DNA from: Proteiniphilum sp.
Lineage (GTDB): Bacteria > Bacteroidota > Bacteroidia > Bacteroidales > Dysgonomonadaceae
DNA length: 11,613 bases
Reading direction: 5' to 3'
Assembly: GCA_012728465.1 (NCBI GenBank)
Contig: JAAYFB010000080.1
Span: 1-11,613 of the forward strand
Position 1 is the first letter of the stretch. Each line of letters opens with the position of its first letter. The notes below the pieces were generated by a model. It did no database searches. It had not been told where the DNA came from and saw only the letters and a program-made list of their open reading frames with translations. Shown here in pieces: positions 5,452 through 11,613 of the stretch. Made by a program: the position numbers and the translations under genes.

Positions 5452-7440
5452 ATGGCTTACAATATTCTTGAGCTTAATGAGAAGCTTACTACCGAATTAC
5501 GTGCACTTGCCAAGGAAATGGGTATAAAAAGACCTGATGCATACAAAAAAGAAGATTTGATATACAAAATTCTCGATGAGCAGGCTATAATGAAGACCAA
5601 AAATATGGGTCCTGAACCTAAGGCTAAACCGAATAATAATAATAATCGAAACAGAAAACAGGCTGAGCCGAGAAAAGATCGACAAGAAAATGCAGTAAAA
5701 CCTGTAGTTACTAATGACCAAAAATTATATACAAGTAATGCAGACAATGTAAATATTAGAACAGATAATTCTGCATCATCAAGCACAAAAACAAACAATG
5801 AAATGAAAGAGGACAAGACTTCAAAAGAGGAGGTTATTGTTCTATCGCATCCCGATATAATTCCAGATTCAAGCCTGATTATAGTAAAGGAGGAACGCAA
5901 AGAAGTTGAAACACCAAAAGATCAACCGATCATTGAGCCTGAAGTGAAAATTGAAGATAAAACAGTAGTTGAAACTAAGGTTGAAGATAAACCTACACCT
6001 ACTCCTACACCTACACCTACACCTACAAAACCCACTCAACTTGTATTTCGTTCTTCGAGACAGAGGGAAAGAGATAAATCAGCTAAAGTGCCACCAGCAA
6101 CATTACCTCTAGTAGTTGCTGAGGACTCATCTGATGTAAAGCCTTCGGAGGAAGATTACAAAAAAGAAGTAGTAGAAGAGAAAAAAACATCATTACTTCA
6201 GGAGCTTGTTACTCCTACGCCATCACAATTTCGTCACAATCCTGCTCAACAACTAAAAGCTGCCCAACAGCCGCAACAAGCACCACCTCAGAAAGAAAAA
6301 GATAAGGAGCCAGCCTATGACTTTGATGGTATCTTAAGTGCTTCTGGAGTGCTAGAAATAATGAGTGATGGTTTTGGTTTTTTAAGATCATCTGATTACA
6401 ATTATATGTCATCTCCAGACGATATATATGTTTCACAATCTCAAATTAGACTTTTTGGTTTGCAAACAGGAGATGTGGTTGAAGGGCCTATTCGTCCTCC
6501 AAAAGAGGGAGAGAAGTTTTTCCCACTCATTAAAGTTGATAAGATTAATGGTCGCAAACCCGAGGAAGTTAGGGATAGAGTTCAGTTTGATCACTTGAAG
6601 CCACTTTTTCCTGACGAGAAGTTTAAACTAACGAAAGGTTACAACGACAACCTATCATGCAGAGTGGTAGATATGTTTTCTCCAATCGGTAAAGGACAGC
6701 GTGGACTTATTGTTGCGCCACCTAAGACGGGTAAAACAGTTCTTCTTAAAGATATAGCAAACGCTATTGCAGCTAATCACCCTGAGGTGTATATGATAAT
6801 TTTGCTTATCGACGAGCGTCCTGAAGAGGTTACAGATATGGAGCGTAGTGTTAATGCTGAAGTTATAGCATCAACATTTGACGAACCAGCAGAACGACAT
6901 GTAAAAATTGCAGATATAGTGCTTAATAAAGCACGTCGTATGGTGGAGTGTGGTCATGATGTTGTTATTTTGCTAGACTCTATAACTCGTCTTGCTCGTG
7001 CATATAACACTGTGCAACCAGCATCTGGTAAGGTTCTTTCGGGAGGTGTTGATGCTAACGCACTTCAAAGACCCAAAAGATTTTTTGGAGCTGCAAGGAA
7101 GATTGAAAATGGTGGCTCACTAACAATTATTGCTACTGCTCTTACAGAAACAGGTTCGAAAATGGATGAGGTTATTTTTGAAGAATTTAAAGGTACTGGT
7201 AATATGGAGCTTCAGTTAGATAGAAAGTTATCTAATAAGCGTGTATTCCCATCGGTAGATATTATTGCATCGAGTACTCGTCGCGAGGATTTATTGTTAC
7301 CTGCAGATACGCTTAATCGTATGTGGATTCTTCGTAACTATCTTGCTGATATGAATTCAGTTGAGGCTATGGAATTCTTGCTAAATAGATTGAGAAGAAC
7401 AGCCAACAACGAAGAGTTTTTGATATCAATGAATGATTAG
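5452..7440 (+). CDS. rho: Transcription termination factor Rho with long disordered insertion
   Basis: Rho is a hexameric RNA-dependent ATPase that loads on nascent RNA and ends transcription. The 662-residue protein (E. coli 419) has a short Rho N-terminal helical domain (about 1-45) and then about 245 residues of low-complexity, disordered sequence (46-290) rich in K, E, P, Q and N, including an N-run at 61-65 and a TP repeat at 181-192. The cold-shock RNA-binding domain (about 295-370) has DGFGFLR at 306-312. In the ATPase domain are Walker A APPKTGKT (422-429), DERPEEV (454-460), Walker B DVVILLD (503-509), the [20 protein letters not shown] central-pore region (525-543), and Arg597 and Arg610, matching E. 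coli R353 and the R366 arginine finger. All catalytic parts are intact. The first ATG after the A-rich leader is the start. The gene has its own promoter, long leader and intrinsic terminator. Confidence 0.98.
   Translation: MAYNILELNEKLTTELRALAKEMGIKRPDAYKKEDLIYKILDEQAIMKTKNMGPEPKAKPNNNNNRNRKQAEPRKDRQENAVKPVVTNDQKLYTSNADNVNIRTDNSASSSTKTNNEMKEDKTSKEEVIVLSHPDIIPDSSLIIVKEERKEVETPKDQPIIEPEVKIEDKTVVETKVEDKPTPTPTPTPTPTKPTQLVFRSSRQRERDKSAKVPPATLPLVVAEDSSDVKPSEEDYKKEVVEEKKTSLLQELVTPTPSQFRHNPAQQLKAAQQPQQAPPQKEKDKEPAYDFDGILSASGVLEIMSDGFGFLRSSDYNYMSSPDDIYVSQSQIRLFGLQTGDVVEGPIRPPKEGEKFFPLIKVDKINGRKPEEVRDRVQFDHLKPLFPDEKFKLTKGYNDNLSCRVVDMFSPIGKGQRGLIVAPPKTGKTVLLKDIANAIAANHPEVYMIILLIDERPEEVTDMERSVNAEVIASTFDEPAERHVKIADIVLNKARRMVECGHDVVILLDSITRLARAYNTVQPASGKVLSGGVDANALQRPKRFFGAARKIENGGSLTIIATALTETGSKMDEVIFEEFKGTGNMELQLDRKLSNKRVFPSVDIIASSTRREDLLLPADTLNRMWILRNYLADMNSVEAMEFLLNRLRRTANNEEFLISMND
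5992..6027 (+). repeat. In-frame hexanucleotide repeat (CCTACA)6 in rho
   Basis: Six tandem copies of CCTACA, one with a single change (CCTACT), encode alternating Pro-Thr at residues 181-192 of Rho, inside the disordered insertion. Because the unit is six bases, slippage would add or remove Pro-Thr pairs without shifting the frame. Confidence 0.9.
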
Positions 7441-7474
7441 AACAGAAACAGAGCAATTAGATACATTATATATT

Positions 7475-7508
7475 AAAGAGCAGCCGTTATCATTAATGGC
7501 TGCTTTTT
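7475..7508 (+). terminator. Intrinsic terminator after rho
   Basis: AGCAGCCGTTA (7479-7489) pairs with TAATGGCTGCT (7494-7504) around TCAT with one G-T pair, and runs into T to 7508. It lies 39 bp after the rho stop. The next gene starts only 13 bp later, so that gene depends on readthrough or on a promoter I cannot see. Confidence 0.85.
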
Positions 7509-7521
7509 GCTTATATTTTAA

Positions 7522-8118
7522 ATGCTAATAATTATGAAGTTGGAGTTAAACGACTTTGAAAAAGAGTTGAAAATAATTGATATTAAGCAGGCTGTATTCA
7601 TAAATATGATTGCTACGCCTCTAATCTTTGTGCTATTTGGTGCTATATTTTATAGACTACATAAAGAAGTTTGGCTTACGGTATTCTCAGTTCCTACCGA
7701 TTGGGCTCTATTCTTCTTGAGATTGTTGTTGGCATTCGTAATATACATATTGGGTGTTGTGATGCATGAGCTAATACATGGTGCTACGTGGGCTATGTTT
7801 CTGAAAGGTGGGTTTAAATTCATTGAATTTGGAATCATGCGTAAATATGGCACTCCATATTGTCATAGCAAGAGTCCTATGAAAGTGAAGCACTATATTA
7901 TTGGGGGAATAATGCCATCAATTATTCTAGGTTTTATACCATTAGTTTGTGGTCTTGTGATAGGAAACTTTTGGGTGATGCTTTTTGGTTTTTTGTTTAC
8001 TACTGCATCAATTGGCGATTTTATGGTTGTAAAACTTCTAATGGGTGAAAACATGAATGATTATGCGGAAGATCACCCTTTGGAAGCTGGTTGTTATGTG
8101 TACAGACAAAAGAAATAG
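7522..8118 (+). CDS. DUF3267 family integral membrane protein, putative zincin metalloprotease
   Basis: A 198-residue membrane protein with helices near 24-45, 62-82, 127-148 and 149-170. The second helix ends in HELIH (82-86), a classical HExxH zinc-binding motif placed at the membrane as in site-2-protease-like enzymes. Asp166 in TASIGDF could be the third metal ligand. The C-terminal DHPLEAGCYVY is also typical of DUF3267 (PF11667) proteins, many of which come as about 180-200 residues. The protease role is a family prediction; no substrate is known. The ATG at 7522 gives MLIIMKLEL; the ATG four codons later (7534) is an equally possible start. The gene begins 13 bp after the rho terminator with no visible promoter of its own, and there is no terminator before glsA. 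Confidence 0.82.
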   Translation: MLIIMKLELNDFEKELKIIDIKQAVFINMIATPLIFVLFGAIFYRLHKEVWLTVFSVPTDWALFFLRLLLAFVIYILGVVMHELIHGATWAMFLKGGFKFIEFGIMRKYGTPYCHSKSPMKVKHYIIGGIMPSIILGFIPLVCGLVIGNFWVMLFGFLFTTASIGDFMVVKLLMGENMNDYAEDHPLEAGCYVYRQKK

Positions 8119-8162
8119 ATTATAATATTAGAGTTGATAGCTCGAACACAAACTATTTAAAC

Positions 8163-8170
8163 TACATTTG
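8163..8170 (+). promoter_or_regulatory. -7 promoter element of glsA
   Basis: TACATTTG matches TAnnTTTG and lies 45 bp before the glsA ATG, implying a leader of about 40 nt. The -33 region at the expected spacing is not TTTG-like. Confidence 0.5.
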
Positions 8171-8214
8171 CATAGATATTTTTTGATACTAATTTTCTAA
8201 TTGGATAAGCTGTT

Positions 8215-9129
8215 ATGAATTACCAACAAATTTTTTCCGAAATATTTGAAGATCTAAAAGGAGTAGATAATATTGGCAAAGTGGCTGATTATATTCCCGA
8301 ATTGGCAAATGTCGATCCCAATCATTTTGGAGTAAATCTTACAACCATCGAAGGAGATGCATATGACTATGGTGATGCCAACATTAGGTTTTCAATTCAG
8401 AGTATTGCTAAAGTATTTTCGTTTGTTTTGGCATATTCTCGAATAAAAAGTGACATTTGGTTACGAATGGATTTGGAGCCAGCGGGAACACCATTTAACT
8501 CACTAGTGCAGCTAGAATATGACAAAGGTGTGCCACGTAACCCATTTGTTAATGCAGGGGGGATAGTAGTTTGCGATATTCTGGTAAGTGAGTTAGAAAA
8601 CCCCAAATCAGATATGCTGAACTTTATCAGAACACTATCAGACAATAGGGATATTAATTACAATTCCAAAGTGTCGGAGTCTGAAAGACTAAGTGGGTAC
8701 AAAAACTATGCTTTGGTTAACTTGATGAAATCATTTGGCAATATACACAACGATATAGATGAGGTGATGGATTTATATTTTAGTATTTGCTCTATCGAGA
8801 TGAGTTGTAGAGAATTGTCGGAGTCATTCTTGTTTTTGTCAAATAATGGTATCGTGCCTTATTCAGGTGAGCAGATATTATCATCAAGCCGAACCAAGAG
8901 AACCAATGCTCTAATGCAGACTTGTGGTTTTTATGATGAAGCCGGACAGTTTACATTTAAAGTAGGACTACCCGGCAAGAGTGGTGTTGGGGGTGGCATA
9001 GTTGCCATTCATCCCCAAAAGTATGCAATATCTGTATGGAGCCCACGACTAAATGTGAAAGGCAACTCATTTTTAGGTATGCTTTTTTTAGAAGAGTTTA
9101 CTACTAGAACCGAATTATCGATATTCTAG
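8215..9129 (+). CDS. glsA: Glutaminase (serine-dependent beta-lactamase-like fold)
   Basis: This enzyme hydrolyses L-glutamine to glutamate and ammonia in the cytoplasm. The 304 residues match the glutaminase family (PF04960) along their full length. The block GKVADYIPELANVDPNHFGV (21-40) is a family signature. The catalytic S-x-x-K is in SIQSIAK, giving Ser63 and Lys66. NPFVNAGGI (109-117) and GLPGKSGVGGGI (251-262) line the active site, and the CGFYDEAGQF stretch (237-246) is also conserved. The length is close to that of E. coli YbaS/YneH (308-310). There is no signal peptide. In E. coli, YbaS takes part in acid resistance by releasing ammonia; whether that holds here cannot be read from the sequence. 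The gene has its own -7 element and no clear terminator after it; the next gene has its own promoter. Confidence 0.95.
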   Translation: MNYQQIFSEIFEDLKGVDNIGKVADYIPELANVDPNHFGVNLTTIEGDAYDYGDANIRFSIQSIAKVFSFVLAYSRIKSDIWLRMDLEPAGTPFNSLVQLEYDKGVPRNPFVNAGGIVVCDILVSELENPKSDMLNFIRTLSDNRDINYNSKVSESERLSGYKNYALVNLMKSFGNIHNDIDEVMDLYFSICSIEMSCRELSESFLFLSNNGIVPYSGEQILSSSRTKRTNALMQTCGFYDEAGQFTFKVGLPGKSGVGGGIVAIHPQKYAISVWSPRLNVKGNSFLGMLFLEEFTTRTELSIF

Positions 9130-9169
9130 TAGCTTTAAAATATTAAATATATCAAAAAGAGATTTTACA

Positions 9170-9201
9170 ATTGTGTTTTAGTATTAAATAGACTATTTTT
9201 G
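9170..9201 (+). promoter_or_regulatory. Promoter of the coiled-coil protein gene (ATTG-N20-TATTTTTG)
   Basis: ATTG at 9170-9173 and TATTTTTG at 9194-9201 are 20 bp apart, close to the Bacteroidetes consensus. The start near 9207 gives a leader of about 22 nt. Confidence 0.55.
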
Positions 9202-9228
9202 TGAAAATAATTAGAACTTTAGAGTTAC

Positions 9229-10119
9229 ATGAAATTTGATTTAAAGGAGCGAACACCACAGTTGATAGCAATTATAGGTGTTTTAGTTTTAGTGATTGTT
9301 GTTTCACTATTTTATATCGTAAACAAGAATAAGCAGATAGATACAATGCAGCAACAGTTTACAGTAGATAAACAGGAGCTGGAAGATGAGTATGAGGCAA
9401 TATCTATGCAGTATGAGGGTTTCAAGTTTAGCGTTCAAAACGACTCTTTACTATACAAGCTAGAAAATGAGCAGGCAAAGGTGCAACGTTTGCAAGAACA
9501 ATTGCGAATTACTAATGCAGACAATAAAGCAGAGATTTCCAGATTAAAGAATGAGTTGGCTACTCTCAGAAGAGTGCTTAAGTCGTATGTACAGCAAATA
9601 GATTCACTGCATAGGTTGAATACTGAATTGCAAGAAAAAAATGAGCAAATTACGCAGCAGTATCAGCAAACAAGTAGGACACTAAACAAAGTAGCGCAAG
9701 AGCGAGAACAGCTAAGCGAGAAAGTGTCTCTAGCTTCAAAACTTGATGCAACTGGCATTAATATAAAAGCAGTAAATGATAGAGGGAGGGAACAAAAGAG
9801 ATTGAGCCGTAGCAATCAATTTGTTTTATCTTTCATGATTACTAAAAACATTACCGCACAGCCTGGCGAACGTACGATATTTGCTAGAATAATGGCACCT
9901 GATGGTTCGGTGCTAACAAAAAATGCAACAAATACATTCCCGTATGAGAATGGAAATATTCAATATTCAATAAAAAGAGTAGTAGAATATGGTGGCGAAG
10001 AGATTAATGTAACCATGTATTGGGATATTGAAGAGTTTTTGATGGCGGGTACGTATAAGGTTGATATATTTGCCGATGGCAATCACATTGGTAGCACATC
10101 ATTCTCTATGCAAGAGTAA
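9229..10119 (+). CDS. Membrane-anchored coiled-coil protein with C-terminal beta domain, unknown function
   Basis: I do not recognise a named family. The 296 residues divide into a short cytoplasmic head (1-10), one strong membrane helix (about 11-31, IAIIGVLVLVIVVSLFYIV), a long heptad-patterned coiled coil rich in Q, E, K and L (about 33-167), a linker (168-195) and a C-terminal domain (about 196-296). That domain has alternating hydrophobic residues and ends in GTYKVDIFADGNHIGSTSFSM, which looks like an Ig-like or beta-sandwich fold. The head has few positive charges, but the helix followed by the coil fits a single-pass anchor with the coil and beta domain on the outer (periplasmic) side. 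Related Bacteroidales proteins are often labelled chromosome-partitioning or hypothetical; nothing here supports an ATPase. It has its own promoter and shares a bidirectional terminator with the M48 gene. A role in envelope structure is plausible but inferred. Confidence 0.85.
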   Translation: MKFDLKERTPQLIAIIGVLVLVIVVSLFYIVNKNKQIDTMQQQFTVDKQELEDEYEAISMQYEGFKFSVQNDSLLYKLENEQAKVQRLQEQLRITNADNKAEISRLKNELATLRRVLKSYVQQIDSLHRLNTELQEKNEQITQQYQQTSRTLNKVAQEREQLSEKVSLASKLDATGINIKAVNDRGREQKRLSRSNQFVLSFMITKNITAQPGERTIFARIMAPDGSVLTKNATNTFPYENGNIQYSIKRVVEYGGEEINVTMYWDIEEFLMAGTYKVDIFADGNHIGSTSFSMQE

Positions 10120-10131
10120 TAATAAAAACAT

Positions 10132-10173
10132 ACACAAAAAAAGGTCTCTAGAGCAGAGACCTTTTTTTTGTGT
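10132..10173. terminator. Bidirectional terminator between the coiled-coil and M48 genes
   Basis: AAAAAAAGGTCTCT (10136-10149) pairs with AGAGACCTTTTTTT (10155-10168) around AGAGC. ACAC/GTGT outer arms extend it to 10132-10173 with one bulged T. A-run and T-run on the two sides make it work both ways for genes ending at 10119 (+) and 10193 (-). Its GGTCTC core resembles that of the 2525-2568 terminator. Confidence 0.92.
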
Positions 10174-10192
10174 ATAAATTCCGATAGTTTTA

Positions 10193-11107
10193 TTAAAACG
10201 ACCACTTCTCAGATGTGTTGCTACTTTTTGTATCAATCTTGGGGCTCGCTTCTGTTTTTATCGTCTTTGATGTATCTTTGTTGACCTTGCCTGGACCTTG
10301 ATAAAACTCCATTGCACGTGGCATTACTTGTTTTATTCTATCAATTCTTTTTTGATCAGTAGGGTGAGTGCTTAAAAAATCAGAATTTGATGAGTTGCTA
10401 GAGCTTTGTGCCATTCTACTCCAAAAAGATACTGCTACTTCAGGATTGTATCCCGCTAGTGCCATCACAATAAGTCCAATCTCGTCAGCTTCGTACTCCT
10501 GTTTTCGTGCGTAGGGTAGCATCACACCTAATTGTGCGCCTATTCCAAACACTTGCTGTCCTAGTTGTGACCCAATTGAATTACCTAAAAGTCCTCCAGC
10601 AATAGAGCCACCATATTGTAAGGCTATCTGTTGGCTCATCCTTTCGCTTGAGTGTTGAGCTATTACGTGTGCCACCTCATGGCCAACCACTACTGCCAAT
10701 CCCTCTTCAGATTGAGTCACAGGAAGTAGTCCTTCATAAACCACAATTTTGCCACCAGGCATAGCAAAGGCATTTACGCTTTTGTCTTTCACTAGGTTGA
10801 ACTCCCAACTGTAGTTTTTTAGTTCCGATTCGTACCCATTGCTTTTGTAAAATGTCTCTACAGCAGCAGCTATTCTAGTACCTACTCTCTTAACCATTTC
10901 AGCATTAGCTGAGTTTCGTTCTACAGGTGCTGAGCGCATATAATCCTGATACTGCTGCAGACTCAGTGCCATGATTTGCTCGCTTGACACCAATGATAGT
11001 TGTCTTCTGCCAGTGAATGGAACACTGCCACAGGCTTGCAAAATAATTAGGGCAACTATAGTCATAATAGATAGTTTTGCCATCTTAAAATAATAAGTCT
11101 TAGTCAT
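10193..11107 (-). CDS. M48 family zinc metallopeptidase, lipoprotein
   Basis: The 304-residue protein starts with a lipoprotein signal peptide whose lipobox LQAC puts the lipidated Cys at position 26, so it should be exported and membrane-attached on the periplasmic side. The Peptidase_M48 domain covers about 45-265. It carries HEVAH (143-147) with the two zinc His and catalytic Glu144, the ExxxD motif in EYEADEIG (Glu204 third ligand, Asp208), NAFAMPGG (112-119) and the STHP motif (246-249). The nearest characterised relatives are envelope quality-control proteases such as E. coli LoiP and YcaL and the BepA protease domain, but no TPR repeats are present. The tail after about 275 is Ser/Thr/Lys-rich and probably disordered. 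The ATG at 11107 is taken as start; the ATG at 11083 (MAKLSIM) would give a shorter, equally good signal peptide. Single-gene transcript, convergent with the coiled-coil gene. Confidence 0.93.
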   Translation of the reverse strand: MTKTYYFKMAKLSIMTIVALIILQACGSVPFTGRRQLSLVSSEQIMALSLQQYQDYMRSAPVERNSANAEMVKRVGTRIAAAVETFYKSNGYESELKNYSWEFNLVKDKSVNAFAMPGGKIVVYEGLLPVTQSEEGLAVVVGHEVAHVIAQHSSERMSQQIALQYGGSIAGGLLGNSIGSQLGQQVFGIGAQLGVMLPYARKQEYEADEIGLIVMALAGYNPEVAVSFWSRMAQSSSNSSNSDFLSTHPTDQKRIDRIKQVMPRAMEFYQGPGKVNKDTSKTIKTEASPKIDTKSSNTSEKWSF

Positions 11108-11189
11108 ATAGTTTTGATATTTAATTTTTGGACATATGTATGATTTGTAAATTCAATATTGGTTTACTTTTTTGCATTTAAAATGAAAA

Positions 11190-11197
11190 CAAAGATA
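11190..11197 (-). promoter_or_regulatory. -7 promoter element of the M48 gene
   Basis: The minus strand reads TATCTTTG, matching TAnnTTTG exactly, 83 bp before the ATG at 11107, for a leader of about 77 nt. No clear -33 TTTG is seen at the usual spacing. Confidence 0.5.
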
Positions 11198-11480
11198 TAG
11201 AAAAGATGTTTAATGCTGTAGCATTTTTGCCAATTATATATGATGGCTAATTTTAATGTGTAGTAAGTGCCCAACTGAGACATGAATGCACAATATATTT
11301 ATTGACTAACTCTATTTTAACAGTATGGTACTGGTTATGAAAGTAGTGTTAAATTAATTAACAGTGGAGAAAAGTGATGTTGTTAATATTTTAACCAAAG
11401 GTGACGTCTTGAAAGCCTAAGTGTCTAGTATATAGGCATAAACTATTTTTTCAATTGTGAAATTTACCTAATCTTACAGC

Positions 11481-11580
11481 AATCCCAACGTTGGGATTAG
11501 TACTTTCAAAAAAAATCATTCTCATCCCAACGTTGGGATGAGAGTTTTTCGATAGTTTTCTTACTGTTTCAAGGTTGGGA
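11481..11580. repeat. 42-bp-period palindromic repeat array (CCCAACGTTGGG core)
   Basis: GTTGGGA occurs at 11490-11496, 11532-11538 and 11574-11580, exactly 42 bp apart each time. The first two copies sit in perfect palindromes: 18 bp at 11481-11498 and 24 bp at 11520-11543, both centred on CCCAACGTTGGG. The third has a degenerate left half (TTCAAG instead of CCCAAC). Between cores the units are only loosely alike, with a weakly shared T-rich stretch after each. The array may continue past the window. It could be operator sites spaced by four helical turns, a hairpin-forming repeat, or terminators for a gene to the right; the sequence does not decide. Confidence 0.8.
11520..11543. terminator. 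Terminator-like hairpin formed by the second palindrome
   Basis: As RNA the palindrome gives a ten-base-pair stem with an ACGU loop. On the plus strand it is followed by G and five T; on the minus strand by ATGA and eight T. It could therefore stop transcription in either direction, most plausibly of a minus-strand gene located right of the window. The repeated core makes a protein-binding site an equal alternative. Confidence 0.4.
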
Positions 11581-11613
11581 AGATCACTTTTGCTTATATT
11601 TTGTCGTCAAAAC

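Larger units (their letters stand above)
11108..11613. other. Non-coding right-hand region
   Basis: These 506 bases to the window edge hold no frame that I can support as a gene. On the left is the M48 promoter. A small GTTAA/TTAAC inverted repeat lies near 11382-11395. The right 130 bp contain the 42-bp-phased palindromic repeats listed separately; they may belong to a gene or element beyond the window. Confidence 0.65.

Noticed and set aside
11481..11580. CRISPR array reading of the 42-bp-period repeats
   Set aside because: The conserved part is only 7-13 bp, copies differ outside it, and no cas gene is nearby.

Overview
The window is about 11.6 kb of AT-rich chromosomal DNA from a member of the Bacteroidota, most likely Bacteroidales. 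This rests on three things. Most genes are preceded by the Bacteroidetes-type promoter (-7 box TAnnTTTG, often with a -33 TTTG/TTG about 19-20 bp upstream), and clear Shine-Dalgarno sequences are rare. The Rho factor carries a very long disordered insertion typical of this phylum. Several proteins (the KAS III, the membrane-anchored coiled-coil protein, the M48 lipoprotein) have a Bacteroidales flavour. I cannot name a genus from the sequence alone.

Layout. 1-933 (+) is the 3' part of a FemAB/GNAT-fold aminoacyl- or acyltransferase gene whose start lies outside the window. 934-1285 is non-coding and holds a consensus promoter followed about 45 bp later by an intrinsic terminator, a possible ~70-nt small RNA unit. 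1286-2026 (-) encodes a PlsC acyltransferase and 2215-2499 (+) a small three-helix membrane protein. A 20-bp-stem bidirectional terminator separates the latter from a KAS III (FabH-like) gene at 2608-3690 (-). 3691-4163 is a divergent intergenic region with promoters for fabH and, with a long leader, for cutC (4164-4928, +). 4929-5451 is a long upstream region of rho with a consensus promoter about 350 bp before the start codon. rho itself is 5452-7440 (+) and is closed by its own intrinsic terminator. Then come a DUF3267 membrane zincin-like protein (7522-8118, +), glutaminase glsA (8215-9129, +) and a membrane-anchored coiled-coil protein of unknown function (9229-10119, +). A second bidirectional terminator is followed by an M48 metalloprotease lipoprotein (10193-11107, -). 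The last 500 bp have no gene but contain a striking set of palindromes centred on CCCAACGTTGGG with an exact 42-bp period.

The genes look like independent housekeeping and envelope units, mostly with their own promoters and terminators. They do not form one pathway. Lipid and envelope functions recur (FemAB-like, PlsC, FabH-like, M48 lipoprotein). No mobile element, CRISPR array, rRNA or tRNA is visible. I see no complete new multi-gene system. The items most worth a second look are the 42-bp-phased palindromes at the right edge, the putative small RNA unit after the FemAB-like gene, the long rho leader with the disordered Rho insertion, and the divergent KAS III.
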